64,000 nucleotides of DNA from Blumeriella jaapii (Eukaryota; Ascomycota; Leotiomycetes; Helotiales; Drepanopezizaceae). How positions within the stretch are numbered: the first letter of the stretch is position 1; every line of letters begins with the position of its first letter. The notes under the pieces are model-generated. The model made no database searches and was not told the origin of the DNA. It saw only the letters and a list, made by a program, of their open reading frames with translations. The translations under genes and the position numbers were made by a program. Where the stretch lies: the NCBI GenBank assembly GCA_009599575.1, contig VWND01000067.1, positions 1,054,001-1,118,000 of the forward strand, read 5' to 3'. Below, piece after piece: positions 1-11,471 of this stretch.

Positions 1-680
1 TAAAAACGACAATCCGATAAGCAATTCGATATTATTTATATTGCGGAAAAAGCAATTATAACACTTTTGATGATTTCGATTGCAAACGACTACTTCCGAA
101 TTATTCCGTGGAATAGTCTTTTTTATAGGCTTCGGAGCTTTTTCAAAAGCATTCGTCGGTAAACAATCGTAGTCCGATTTATTAGTTTTACGCGAAGCAA
201 AAGCGTTAATCGGTTTTAATTACGACGAATTAATCGATTATTTTTACGATTTTAATATAAGACTTTTCAGCGCTTTTTGCAAAGCGTAAAACTACGTTCA
301 GAAATTAAAATCTATTATTTACGAAGAAAAATCGTAGAAAGCATTCGTCGCGGCGACATTTAATAATATTATCGACGAAAAAGCTATTAAAACGTTCGTA
401 GGTTTAGACGATATTTCGATTGATATTTTATCGAGCTATTTTTAAAAAAGCAGGATAAACAAAATGATTTAAACGATAAGCGAAACGCTATCTTTCCGCA
501 GGAGCTAATAGCAAAAAGGCCAAAAACGGATTAGGAAACCGAAGGAATATAAAATTAAAAAGTTTGGTTTATGGTTAATTGGTTTTTAAATCATATAAAA
601 TAAACTAGATTACATTTATTAAAATTATGTTTTTTTTTGGTCGTAATCAAAAACGATTACGTATGTTATTTAGGACAGGA
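1..680 (+). pseudogene. Unidentified element-internal coding remnant
   Basis: A plus-strand frame runs through this segment if in-frame TAG/TAA codons are taken as mutated Trp or Gln. It includes a stretch reading LREAKALIGFNYDELIDYF near 185-245 and another reading KAFVAATFNNIIDEKAIKTF near 335-395. The style is that of a retroelement gag, but I do not recognise the family. It lies immediately before a 267-bp LTR, so it is probably the 3' internal part of an element that begins outside the window. There is no intact start and several stops. Confidence 0.35.
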
Positions 681-947
681 TATAAAACGGTGATACTTTG
701 TATTAATAAAAGTTGATAGTTTTAGCTATGGTCGAGATATGGATTCCTCCGAAACCTTCTGCCACTGACTACTTTCAACAGGTATAAAAGCAAAGCATTC
801 TTTTAAATAGTATTATAAGCACGCAGTCCAATTCATATTTTTATTTATTTTTTTTTTCCTTTTTTCAGTTTTTTCTAGGGATTCCCTAGACTATCTTACC
901 CACCGATATATGGCCGTATCAGTCTGGTTTTCCTACCTACTTTTATA
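681..947 (+). repeat. 267-bp LTR (copy A), same family as 58195-58461
   Basis: The 267 bp from TATAAAACGG to CTACTTTTATA match, in the opposite orientation, 58195-58461, which has the same length; differences are mostly transitions. The ends were probably TGTAAAACGG...TATA/TACA before RIP. A TATA-like GGTATAAAAGC lies about 105 bp into the plus orientation. The 947 edge abuts Gypsy copy R3 and is less mutated than the matching inner end of copy B, so the element interior should lie at 1-680 and this would be a 3' LTR on the plus strand. No target duplication can be tested because the other end is outside the window. Confidence 0.6.
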
Positions 948-1407
948 TTAGCGGTTTTAAAAAACACGTATTCGAGGTTTTTGTACTTCGGGGAAAAAGA
1001 TTCGAAAAAAAGTTTATTCGAAATTAACTTTGCTAAGCTAGTTAAAAAGGTCGAAATCGATATTTCGTTGGTTTTAAAACGTTCGAAAAAACTGTAAAAT
1101 TGGATTTTAAAAAAAATATTATACGTAAAATCGTTTAATATTTTATCGATTTTATACAAAAAGATTAAAAACATTTCAATTGCTTTTTTTTAAAAAATCA
1201 ACTTAAAAGCGCATATAATAATCTGGCAGATAAAAATTGGATAAGCAATAAATTAAAAAATTCGTTTTCGAATTAATCGTTTAAAAAGTTCAGAAAATGG
1301 CTTATTTAAATTATCGATTATATTAAGCTAAAAAACTATCGCGGCGAAAGCTTTTTTTCGGTTTTTAATATAATTGTTTTTCGTAAAACGAAAAAGCTGT
1401 TCTGACG

Positions 1408-1448
<41 letters not shown>

Positions 1449-4001
1449 GGCAGCCTAAAAAAATAATATAATTTTTTGTATTATTTTATTAGCGTCGCTA
1501 TCGAAATTAATATCGCGAATAAAATTCGAATTTTTCGCGCTTCGTATAGCGTCGTAAATCTGCTATAATTAATTAAGATTTTTATTACGTTTTACAGCAT
1601 CGTTTTAATAGCGAAATTAAATCTTTCGAAAATGCAAATAAAAAACTTTAATATAACGAACGTAAAAAACTATAAAAAGGTAAGATTTCGGCTAATAAAA
1701 CTTGCGTTTATTACATTTTAATAAAACTTAATATTCGGCCAACTAAGCTTTTTTTAAAATTATATTATAATTTCCGAAATTAATAATCAAAAAATAAATA
1801 AACGATTGTATTCGGTTATTAATAAAAAAATTAAAAAGCGTAAAATATATAATTAAATAGCCACGAGTTTTATTATACTTTTTTATAAAAAAAAGAGCCG
1901 GGAAAAATTAAATCAAAGGTTTAAAAAAAAAAAAAAATTTGATTAGCGCCGAATCGATTAACGCATAACCGTTCGCTTTAAAATCGGCGAACGCTTTTAT
2001 TTTGTACGAAAAGCAATTTTAAATAAATATAACGGAAATTGTTAATAAATCGTTATTAAAAAGCTTCCGAACGTTAAAATAACGTATATCGCGTAATACG
2101 CTTAAAAAAAAGCTTTGCTTAGACCTGAGCGTTTTTTCGATTAGCGAAAAAACTTTTAATTTCTTTATATACGTTTTGAAAATCGTTTAAAAAAGGGTTT
2201 TCGTTTTTATTATTATTATTAAAAAGCGAATTTTCGGCCGGTTCGATTTCGTTTATATTTATTAGCCTAAAAAAGCTTTTAAATAAAACCGAAAATCGGC
2301 CCGTAAAAAATCGTGCAAATTGGCTTTTAAATTTTTTGATATAAAATAGAAAACGAGCGTTATCGTTAATCCGATCGAAAAAAAAAAACGCTAAAAAAAG
2401 CGTTTTAGCGTGAAAAAAAAGAAAAAACAATAAAAAGCTAAAAAAAAACTTATAAAATATTTAAACGACTTTTATACGTACGATTTGATTCGTAATACGC
2501 TTTGGTTAAGAATTTATTATTTTACTAAATAATAAACTTAATTAAAAAGCGATTCGCGTATAAAATTCGTTTAGCTAACTGATTGTGTTTTTTTTAACGA
2601 ACGGCGGTAAGCTAATTTTTAAAAATCGTTATACGCGCTTATTCCAAATGCAGCTTATTTCGTAAACGCTTTAGTATTTTATCGCGAAAAGCGTTTCGAA
2701 GCTGTTTGTCAATTCGTATTCAAGCGTTCGCTGCGAAAATGGAAAATCGCAGATAAAATCGCTAAAAGTCGTCGTGCGTATTTATTACAAGCATTTTAAA
2801 CTCGTTTTCGGTTTTCTGAACGTTTAAAAAATCGGTTAGAAAATCGGCGACCTTTTTAATTAATTTTTCGAAAAGTATAAAATCGAAACGGTTTAAAATA
2901 CGCGGAGTAAAACTCTTTTGCTACGCTTTCGGTCTGATCGAATATATAATTTTTGCAAAATCGATCGTCAGCGAAATAATCGTAATAAAATTCGAAATTA
3001 TCGAAAACTTTAGTTTTTTAATAGCGTGCTTTATAATTTTTACTATTATTTAGCTTAAACTTAAAATTCGGAACGCGTTTTATACGAGCTAGTCGAAAGT
3101 CAGCAGATAAATAAAAATTATAGCGTTTAAAAAGCGCGCTAGAGTTTTGGCCGTTATAAAAAGATCCAAAAAGAATTCGCGAAAAGCGTAAAAATTAATT
3201 TGCAGCGTTTATTAATTAAAATAAAACGTTGCGAAAAAAAAAAACAGCAGATTCGCGATTGGTAAAAGCACGTTCGATAAATTTTACTAAACGCTTTAAT
3301 TAAAAACTCTGTCGCAGTCGTATAATTTCTAAAAATTGTCGTTTACGCTTTTGCGCTTTTTTTAATTGATTTTGCAAAAATCTCAATTAAACGCTCTTAG
3401 CGCTAGGCTGCAAAAAAAAAATGGCAAGCGAAATGATTGGCGTTCTGCTCTTTTTTTTGTTTTTTTTTCCTCGGAAAAAAAACTGTTTTTCAAAAAAAAA
3501 AACTTTTAGAAAAGGCTGCTTTTTCGCTAATTAAAAAAAAAAAGGTTAAAGTGTAATAACAAAAGCTGAAAAGCTTTGCTAAAAGAGGAATCGTTAAATA
3601 AAAGCTATTTTTCGCGAAATACGAAAATAAGCCTTTTTACGACCGGTCGATTATTTTGGTGTAATTCGTAAAAAATTCGAAGAAAAAAATAGTTTACGCC
3701 GTCGCTAGCGTAGAAAAAAAGTTGTTAATAATATAACGATTTAATCAATCGGAAAGCTGGGAAATTAGTTAATTAATCGCCGTATTCATATAATATAAAA
3801 AACGAGCCTTTGGTTTTGTAACAAAAATATTCATTTAAAATTAACAATTGCAAAAAGCAAAAATTGCTAAAAGGAAAAAGCTTTATATATATAAATAGTT
3901 TCCATAATTGATAAACAGACCCACCAGCAAACCAGGAAGCTTGCAGCTACACGTAGTTGCTGGGATGATACGAGAGGTGGCAAAAAAAGTGAGTCGTCAT
4001 A
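948..4001 (-). mobile_element. Ty3/Gypsy main family, copy R3 (5' half)
   Basis: This is the 5' half of a Gypsy element on the minus strand: 5' LTR at 3732-4001, then gag, protease and the start of the reverse transcriptase region down to 948, where an LTR of another family interrupts it. The sequence is collinear with R1 (35240-38302). The minus-strand frame near 948-1174 reads the segment leading into RT, and 2119-2430 belongs to the gag/protease junction. It is heavily RIPed with many stops. A run of about 39 A lies at 1408-1446, where R1 has a shorter A-rich run. Confidence 0.85.
3732..4001 (-). repeat. LTR of main Gypsy family (R3 5' LTR)
   Basis: A 270-bp LTR in minus orientation, running TATAACGATTTAATC...GAGTCGTCATA on the plus strand. 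It corresponds to the family consensus form TGTGACGA...TCGTCACA after RIP of the ends. It contains the A/T-rich stretch TATATATATAAATAG that reads as a TATA-like region in element orientation. Confidence 0.85.
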
Positions 4002-4448
4002 AAAAAAATACAATTTATTATTTTTAATACGATTTTTTTTGGTTTTACAGCTTTATTGCTTTTACAATCTAAAATCCAAGGTTCGTAAGCAGCTTCTTTT
4101 ACTTATTATACGCTTAAGCAAAAGCGTTTCGTAAAACTAACGGTTTTCTTTTACCTTTTGCTTTTTGTTTTTTACTTTCCGAATATCAATATTATACCGA
4201 TATTTTAAAGCTGAAAAGCATTTGTAAAATAGCTAGAAAGCTAAAGAATAAATAAGCTTTATTTAGTTTTAATAAAAGTATATTATATTTGTACGATTCG
4301 TAGCCGTTTAATTAATATAATTTCTGATTGGAAATGCGTACAAAAACGATTAAAATTACTTTCACTTAACCAAAAATGAATATTCCGACGTAGAATTTAA
4401 TATAATTTCTATAAAGTCTATTCGAATGCAAGCTGAACTTACTTTTCT
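4002..4448. other. AT-rich intergenic DNA, nothing recognised
   Basis: No frame, LTR terminus or RNA gene is recognisable. Composition is that of RIPed repeat DNA, so it may be the decayed remnant of an element too old to identify. Confidence 0.5.
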
Positions 4449-4450
4449 TC

Positions 4451-4840
4451 AGTTTATTATAATTAAATAACTAGCGTTGGAAGTATTTTAATTTAAGATG
4501 CGATTATAAAAAATAACAATTTAAAACAAAACATTTCGTTTTAAAACTTTTAACTTATAAAAATGAAACTTTTAACTTTTAATTTAATAATAGCTTTCTG
4601 TTTTTATTATCTATTAATTTACTATAATTAAATATCTGGCGTTGAAGGTGTTTTAATACAAAATGCGATAATAAAAATAAAAAATTTAACGAAAATATAT
4701 AATTTAATAACTTTTAATTAATAAAAATGAAATTTTTAATTTAAAATCTAAAAATAGCTTCCTGCTTTTATTACCTTTCAATTTGGCGTAATTAAATAAT
4801 AGTGTTTTAATATAAAATGCGATCGTAAAAAATCATGAAT
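4451..4840. repeat. 165-bp tandem repeat, about 2.4 copies
   Basis: The block containing AATTAAATA followed by a GCGTTGGAAG-type motif, a TTTTAAT..AAATGCGAT motif, AATAAAAATGAAA and TAGCTTCCTGCTTTTATTA recurs at offsets of about 165 bp, with anchor AATTAAAT at 4461, 4626 and 4790. Copies differ by point changes and small indels. There is no coding potential. Confidence 0.75.
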
Positions 4841-4848
4841 TAAGATGG

Positions 4849-5335
4849 GACACTTGGATGCAGTGGGACACTTGCTTTCCCCCACATTATTCGAGTGCCC
4901 GCAGAATAAATGTGGGAAGGCAGCCCACTATTACTCCTGCCTTTGCGACAAAACGGCTGGCAACCTACCTCTGCCTATGCGATAAGATGGCTGGCAACCT
5001 ACGTCTGCCTGGTGGGTTGAAATAAAAGAAAATACGGGTTGGGTTCTACGGCTTCAGATCTGGGGACCAGTTCTTTAAAAGGGGGGGGTAGTGTTACGAT
5101 TCTGGCCGGTGGTAATTGCCAGTGGTAATTGCCAGTAGTAATTGCCAGTGGTATGATTGGTATAATTGCTAGTGGTAGGATTAAGGTTTGCGCACGGACC
5201 CCCACCAACCTGTATTTAATAGTTCAGAGCTCCCGTTTACCTTAGAGCTCTTCACCTTAGTATTCAACGTACACGCGTATCTTTCGGCCCATATCATCAT
5301 GATCACCTTTAAGCCAGCTGTTACACTTTGCGATA
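4849..5335 (+). mobile_element. 3' end of an un-RIPed LTR element
   Basis: A segment of balanced composition ends in a polypurine tract (AAAAGGGGGGGGTAG, 5077-5091) followed directly by a 244-bp LTR. The internal part upstream is only about 240 bp long, shows no recognisable coding frame, and no 5' LTR is present, so the copy is 5'-truncated. The base after the LTR opens the sequence CTTTG, a possible 5-bp target duplication whose partner is missing. Lack of RIP suggests a recent or low-copy insertion. Confidence 0.65.
5092..5335 (+). repeat. LTR TGTTACGATTC...CAGCTGTTACA
   Basis: A 244-bp LTR with TG...CA ends and terminal inverted TGTTAC/GTTACA. Its start directly follows a GGGGGGGGTAG purine tract. 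Within it, 5108-5180 holds four to five imperfect copies of GGTAATTGCCAGT. The shared start TGTTACGA relates it to the main Gypsy LTR and the gag-only LTRs in this window. Confidence 0.7.
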
Positions 5336-5691
5336 AAATTGCAAATCGTAAACAAAGCGTATTTTAATTTAACGCATTTTTATTTTAGTAATTTTTCAAA
5401 GCAAATACGCGAGCATATATATAGCCGCTAAAACGAAAATCCAGCGCTTCGGCGATTTTGTTTTATAAATCTTACGATTCAAACTGATTTCCTTGTATTT
5501 TTCCCTCGGCAGCCGCATCGATTTTATTATAAGCGTTAAAAAAAAAGACCGCGGAAATTTTTAAAAAATAATAAGCAAAACTATTTTTCGAAAACGTTAC
5601 GATTTTTTCGAACGATTGCGAAAAATATAAAAACGGCGCTTATTTCGTAAGCTACGAATACGTTATATGTCAGAATCGCAAGCAAATAACG
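5336..5691 (+). pseudogene. Tad1-like LINE L2, part 1 (before RNase H)
   Basis: The frame just before 5691 reads YVICQNRKQIT and continues without shift across the G2 insertion into FEYGSINDYFYVFD at 11477, which is the start of a LINE RNase H domain. I therefore assign this segment to the linker between reverse transcriptase and RNase H of a plus-strand non-LTR retrotransposon. It is RIPed, with stops. The upstream reverse transcriptase is not visible because an un-RIPed LTR element ends at 5335. Confidence 0.6.
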
Positions 5692-5865
5692 TATGAGGGG
5701 ATGAGACGTCAGTTCGTTGGTCACGTGGTCCGAAGGTCACGTTGTTGTCACGTGATATCGGAGCCCGCACATATTGTATTTTAGACTTTACGACACTTTT
5801 AAATTTAAAACCCCGTAGTTAATGCAATTTATTTACGAACCTTCTGCTCGTTTATATTTTTAACA
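5692..5865 (+). repeat. G2 5' LTR
   Basis: 174 bp, starting TATGAGGGGATGAGACGTC (TGTGA before RIP) and ending TTTTTAACA. Its outer part (to about 5775) is well preserved, with GGTCACGTGGTCC and CACGTGATATCGG, while the inner end is RIPed. Confidence 0.9.
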
Positions 5866-6829
5866 TATTAACTACCAAACCCCTTTTAACACTTTTATTT
5901 CAGCCCTTAAGCTGAAACAGCTTGCCAACTCTGTTTTGCTTTTGCGCATACGGAAAATTAATAAATTTTATCGCGATAACAACTTTTACGACTTTTTAAA
6001 AATAACTTTTATAATACGAAACTACGAAACGATAATTTTTTCTGATACAAAACCTATATTTAAAAAACGTCGTTCTGCTTTTGCTTATATTCCGGAACAA
6101 AATATATTTCACGCTTTTTTTTTAACGAATTATATCGGACCAATTTAAATTGTCGAAACTTTTTAATTGCTTTATTTTAAAGCATTTTAAATACCCCGAT
6201 CAAATCGTCGCCGCTTTAATTGCTAATACGAAAGCTTGCTTTTAAAAAATTCTCGATATTTTCGCTTACGCGGTAAAGCAAAACGATATAATAATATTAT
6301 TTAAAATTAAACTAAATAATTTCGCTTAAAAGCTAAATATTTAAACGGTATAATATTAAAAAAAAAAGGCTTTTTAAAAAAAAAAAATTTAAAACCGCGA
6401 AGCCGAATTTGCTAACTTCCGAAAACAAGCTTTTATTAATTAAAATACACCGAATATTTTAAACGCAAAAAAAAAAACATTTGCTTTTCCCGACCCCGAT
6501 AAATTCATAAATTCGGATAGCATCGGCAACGTTACGAAGCATTTTACCATTTTTTTTTAAAATATAATTTTAAAGTTTCGTTTTAATCAAAACTGATATG
6601 CGACCGAACAAAATCTTATAAATTACTTTTTTTTCCGCTTTTTCGATACAGCCAAAAGCGTTTTACAAAAAGATTTACGTACGAACGGCATTTTTTTTTA
6701 TTTGATTATTACAAAAATAATTTAAGTTTTTTAATAATCGTTCGATATTTTTAATTAATAAGCAAATGCATTTAAAAAAATTTTGTTTTTTAAGCAAAGC
6801 AATTAATTTCTGTTTATTTTTTTTTTATT

Positions 6830-7330
6830 TGGCTGGAAATTAAAAATTATATTAAATTTAATAACGAAACCGCTATCGCTATTCTGCGCAAAGCTTTTTA
6901 TTTTAATATAATTATCCGTTTGTCGTATATTAATCCTTTCGATTTAAAAACCGATTTTATTAGTTTTTGCGCTTAAATACGCGAAACCGATATCGTTTTT
7001 CGATAATTAAATTTTAATTATTATAAAATCGAAGACCGTAATACGAGAATTATTTTTTCCGCTTTTATATTTAAAACTGCTATTACGATTATTATTTAAA
7101 GCGATTTTATAAATCTTAGCGTTATTCAAATCAAAGCAATTATATAAATCGCAGCTGATATAATAAAAAACAAACGCCCAATCGGTGACGTCGAAAAGCT
7201 AGCTCGCCGAATTTATTTTTTTACTAATAATTTCTGTTTATAATATATTAGCAATAAACACCGAGCTGCTAATTGCCCCGATTCTTTTTGAATTAAAAAA
7301 GCTAAAGCCGAAGCAAAAAAATCGGAAAAC
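6830..7330 (+). pseudogene. G2 gag C-terminal part with zinc knuckle
   Basis: Capsid/nucleocapsid protein of the chromovirus, which packages element RNA. The frame shows a gag-like stretch followed near 7225-7275 by a degenerate CCHC knuckle in which KHRAANC (the H and the last C with spacing intact) remains, then a Lys/Ala/Glu-rich tail (KKAKAEAKKSEN). The earlier Cys pair is damaged. The N-terminal part between 5870 and 6830 is not readable with confidence. Confidence 0.7.
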
Positions 7331-7439
7331 TAATTGTTTTTAATAATTATTATTATTAAAAACTTTTAAAAAATAAATTAAAATTATTTGTTTTAAATAG
7401 CGTTCCGAAATTATATTTAATATTATTTTATATTATAAC

Positions 7440-7745
7440 TATTGATAATATATATATTAAAACTTATTTTTTAAACGATTCCGAAGCTACCGATAATTTT
7501 ATTAATTATACTTTCGTGCAATATTACGAATTGACCTTTGTTTTATTTACTAATCTACGTAAACTTACCGTAATTAACGAACGTTTTTTTATTTACGGCG
7601 ACGTTATTTATTAAATCTTTTTTCAAATTAATATCGCTCGTTATACCGAACGAATTATAGTTTTTATTATAACATTAGGAAAATACGATTTTATTTTGGG
7701 CAAATTTTGATTTAAAATATATAACTTTTATATTAATTAAATTAC
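7440..7745 (+). pseudogene. G2 aspartic protease
   Basis: Retropepsin domain that processes Gag-Pol. The frame reads LNDSEATDNFINYTFV near 7468-7515, where the family has a DSGATDNFI active site, so the catalytic Asp-Ser is present but Gly has become Glu (G-to-A). TLGKYDFILG near 7672-7700 is the family's second conserved block. It sits between gag and RT in the expected order. Confidence 0.8.
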
Positions 7746-8189
7746 GAATACTTTTTGCTTTAATTCAGACTTCTGCCGTTCGAACTGTTTATCCCAAAAC
7801 TTTTATTAATTAACTGTTTCAGATTTAATTTAAAAACGCTATTTTTACAAATTAATCGTTTAATCAGCCTTTTCTCGCCGTATAGAAGCTGCTGCTTTTA
7901 ATATTTTATTTTTTCAGTCCGGAATCGAAGTATTTTCAGCTTTATTATACGAAATCGATTAACGTTTACAAAAACTCGGCGTTATAATTAAAAACGATTT
8001 TAATTTTGCATTATTAAAAATAAATTAATTATAATAAAAACTTTTTTAAACTAAACGATAATATTTATTAGCTGAATTTTACTTTGCTAAAGCCTTTTTA
8101 AAAGATATTCGTTTGGCTTTTTAAACCAAATTATTAATCGATCTCCGAATAAAACTTTTTTAATATTACTATTATTATTTAGCCGCTTT

Positions 8190-9350
8190 CGACTTTATTA
8201 AAATTGATAAATTTGCGTTTTATAAAAAAAACGTTGATTATACGATAAAACTCCGTTCTGACGCAATACTTTTATACGGTTTTTTGTATAATATATTAAT
8301 TAACGAATTTTAAGTTTTACGTAAATTTCTGAAAAAAAATCTCGAAAAAGGCTGGATTCGAGCTAGTTTTTTTTCCGCCGCTTTTTCAGCTTTATTTGCA
8401 AAAAAATTAAAAGGCGGATTACGTTTTTGCGTCGATTACAAAGCTTTTAACGCTATAATAATTAAAAACCGGTATTTTCTGTTATTAATTTAAAAAACAC
8501 TTTTTCGATTAAGTAAAGCGAAGTTTTATATTAAACTTAACGTTTTTGCCGCTTTTAATAAGATTCGAATAAAAAAGGGCTATAAATAGCTTATTGCGTT
8601 TAATACGAAATACGGTTTATTCGAATCGTTAGTTATGCTTTTCGATTTATACAACGCTTTTGCCATTTTTCAATTCCGTATAAACGATATTTTACGATTT
8701 TATTTAAATATTTTTTGCATAATTTATATAAACGATATTCTAGTTTATTTAAACGACTGTTAAAAACATAAAAAACACGTTAACTTCGTTTTTTAAGCTT
8801 TTTCCGACGCTGATCTGTAATTAAATATAAAAAAATGCGAATTTAAAATTTAAAAAATCGTTTATTTAAAAATAATTATTTTTATTATTAAAATTAAAAT
8901 AAACCTTAAAAAATTAAAAGCTATTATTAGCTGGAATTTCTTATTCAACGTTAAAAACGTATAAGCGTTTTTAGGTTTTGCAAATTTCTACCGACGTTTT
9001 ATTAAAGGTTTTTTTCGTATTGTCACTTTTTTGATAAATCTAACGAAAAAAAACATTAAATAAAACTTTAATAATAATTGTATTAAAGCTTTCGAATTTC
9101 TTAAATCAGCTTTTACTATTGCATTTATACTATTTTATTTTAATTTTTATAAAAAGATTTTCGTTAAAACCGACGTTTTTAACTACGTTTTTTTAAAAAA
9201 AAATTTTAAAAAAACGATGTAAAAGTATTTTATTTAATCGCTTTTATATCGAAAAAATTCGATTTAGCCGAATGCAATTACGAGATTTAAAATAAAAAAC
9301 TTTTCGCTATTATACGTTGCTTCGAAAGTTAGCGAGCCGAATTACAAAAA
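8190..9350 (+). pseudogene. G2 reverse transcriptase and RNase H
   Basis: Copies element RNA into DNA and removes the RNA strand. Near 8341-8475 the frame reads KGWIRASFF, then GGLRFCVDYKAFNAI, with KNRYFLLLI after it, the Gypsy RT fingers/palm. The catalytic YLDD block reads YINDILVYL near 8730, so the first catalytic Asp is Asn. [16 protein letters not shown] near 8970 is the RT/RNase H connection, and VKTDVFNYVF near 9165 is the RNase H start. Several stops sit at Trp or Gln positions. Confidence 0.9.
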
Positions 9351-9499
9351 GCTGTTTATTTAATTCGAATATTTACAAACCACCGAAACTTAAAATATTT
9401 TATAATTTAAACGTTTTTTTAGCTCTGTTTAAACAAATACCCGAAGCAAACGACGAAAAGCTTTTACGATTATTAAACGAATATTATTTTATTAATAAG

Positions 9500-10760
9500 C
9501 TATAAATTGCTATTAAAAAAAAATGTTTAAATCAAAAAGTATTCCGAAATCAAAAAACTTACAACTTTCCGAATGTTTTATACGTAATAACAAATTGTAT
9601 TTTCGAAACCGATTATACGTTAAATATACCGAATTTAAATATTTTTATTCGCATCTGACTTTTGCAAATAGCCTATAATTTAATAAAAACAAGCCATTCC
9701 GAAAAAAACAAATTGTACGAAATTATCAGCAAAAATTATTATTAACTATTAATTTTTAAAAATTGCAAAAGATTTATGCGTAATTGCAACGGCTGTTTTC
9801 GTAATACAAATATTAATCAACGCTATCAAAAACTTTTCAAATTTTTACTTATTTTTTTACGCCGTTAAAATTATATATTAATCGATTTTATAAGCTTTTT
9901 TTTCGTAAAAAAGCATAAAAATCGAAACAATTTAATTATGGTCGTAGTATATCGCCTTATTAAAAAACGATATTATACAGCCTGCTATTTAGCTATAAAA
10001 GCGTCAGATTTAGCCAAGCTGTTTTGTAAAAATATTTGGCGCTTATATAGTTTTTCCGATTTTATAATTTTAAACCGAAGCTTTTTGTTCGTTTTATAAT
10101 TCTGAAAAGCTATTAATTATCTTTTCGGAACTAATATTACGTTATCCATCAACTTTTATTTTAAAATAAATGGCTAAACCGAAAACGCAAACGCTTATTT
10201 ATTTTTTTATTTAAAACAATTTGTCGAATACGCCTAAAAAAATTGGAAAGATTAGCTTTTTCTAGCCGAATTCGCAGCAAATAACGCTGTAAACGCTTTT
10301 ACCGAAGTCTTCCTTTTTTACGTTAACAAAAGCTTTTATTTCCGACTAAGCTTTTTCTTATTTAAATTTATTTTAGCTTCGATTTTTCGCATATTACAAA
10401 TAGCAAACGCGGAAAAAAACGATTTTGCCGATAAAATAAAAAAAATAAAATTATTTTTACGCACGAATCTAATTTTAACGCTGGCCGACCAAAAATATTA
10501 TTTTAATCGACACCGCCAACCAGTTTTTGCTTATCGAATAAAAAATAGCGTGTTTTTTAATAAACGCAATATCATTTTTACTAGATTAATTAAAAAGCTC
10601 GATAATAAATTTTACGATTCGTACAAAATCGCCGAAGTTTTAAACTTTTACAATTATAAATTAAAATTACTTTTCGAACAAAGATTATTATATTCCGTTT
10701 TTTATACCAACTTGCTTAAATTTGCTTATAACGACCTTTTTTCAAAACAAAAAAACCTTT
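9500..10760 (+). pseudogene. G2 integrase
   Basis: DDE integrase that inserts the element DNA. An N-terminal zinc-binding region (near 9690-9790) is followed by the core. The first catalytic Asp is kept in LIDFISFF near 9880, the second lies in a block reading LNRSFLF where the family has SDRG, so it is mutated to Asn, and the third (Glu) is in TENANAYL near 10165. AEFAANNAVNAFTEV (near 10268) and KLDNKFYDSYKIAEV (near 10583) mark the C-terminal region. It is broken by RIP stops. Confidence 0.85.
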
Positions 10761-10940
10761 TTTTATTATTTGTTTTTATCGACGCCGACGGCAGCTTGCT
10801 ATAGGCTATAAACGCTATTTTCGATTTTAAACGAGATTCCAACTTTTTTATTTTATATAATAGCGCGGCTATAACGCCGAAAACCAGTTTTGAAAACTAT
10901 TAAAAAACGTTATTAACGCATACAGTTTTATAACTGAATT
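10761..10940 (+). pseudogene. G2 chromodomain-like C-terminus
   Basis: Following the integrase the frame reads FVFIDADGSLL, a stop at an expected Trp, AINAIFDFKRDSNFFILYN and TPKTSFENY. The order of acidic lead-in, strand with AI..I.D, basic turn, and TPKTSFENY in place of the family's D(T/S)WEP.ENL resembles a degenerate chromodomain. In chromoviruses this directs integration to histone-H3K9-methylated chromatin, which would fit its location here. Aromatic cage residues are not reliably readable. Confidence 0.6.
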
Positions 10941-11297
10941 CGCTATACGTTTCCTTTAGAAATTTCACCCGACCAAAACAAAACTGGCTAAAACCAGAAT
11001 TGCTAACAGAAAACGTGTTAAATCGATAAATAACGAGAACGAGCTTTTACTATTAAAAAAAGCTTTTATAACCGTTATCAAATATTAAAACAACTGCTAC
11101 CAATTTCTTTTTTATTACAAAAGAATCAATTGTTTTGCTTCCGAAATTAAAAAAGCCTGTTTTTTTTATCACTTTTTTTATTATTTCAGCTAAACCCCGC
11201 ATTCGTTTACAAAAACGCTTCGCGAACGAAGCTCGATTTATAAAAGTAGATTCCGACGATAAAGAAATTAAATGAAAAAATAAAAAGAAGAATCATA

Positions 11298-11471
11298 TAT
11301 GAAAGGATAAGACGTCAGTTCGTTGGTCACGTGGTCCGAAGATCACGTTGTTATTACGTGATATCGGAGCCCGCACATATTGTATTTTAGATTTCACGAC
11401 ACCTCTAAACTTAGAACCCCGTAGTCAATGCAATTCATCCACGAACCTTCTGCTCGTTCACACCCCTGACA
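11298..11471 (+). repeat. G2 3' LTR
   Basis: 174 bp, identical in length to the 5' LTR. Here the outer (3') end is preserved (CACGAACCTTCTGCTCG, CACCCCTGACA), while the start is RIPed (TATGAAAGGATAAGACG). TAACG follows it. Confidence 0.9.

Larger units (their letters stand above)
5692..11471 (+). mobile_element. Complete Ty3/Gypsy chromovirus G2
   Basis: A 5,780-bp element with two 174-bp LTRs (5692-5865, 11298-11471), flanked by the 5-bp target duplication TAACG (5687-5691 and 11472-11476). The internal order is gag with zinc knuckle, aspartic protease, reverse transcriptase, RNase H, integrase and a C-terminal chromodomain-like segment, all on the plus strand. This order defines a chromovirus. 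It is inserted into LINE L2, whose RNase H frame resumes after the element. All domains carry RIP stops, so it is dead. Confidence 0.92.

Noticed and set aside
1408..1446. Poly(A) run as a LINE tail
   Set aside because: It lies inside a Gypsy copy where R1 and R2 have shorter A-rich runs, so it is a local expansion.
4999..5208. A 69-codon minus-strand frame
   Set aside because: It reads antisense through the purine tract, the 5092 LTR start and its short repeats.
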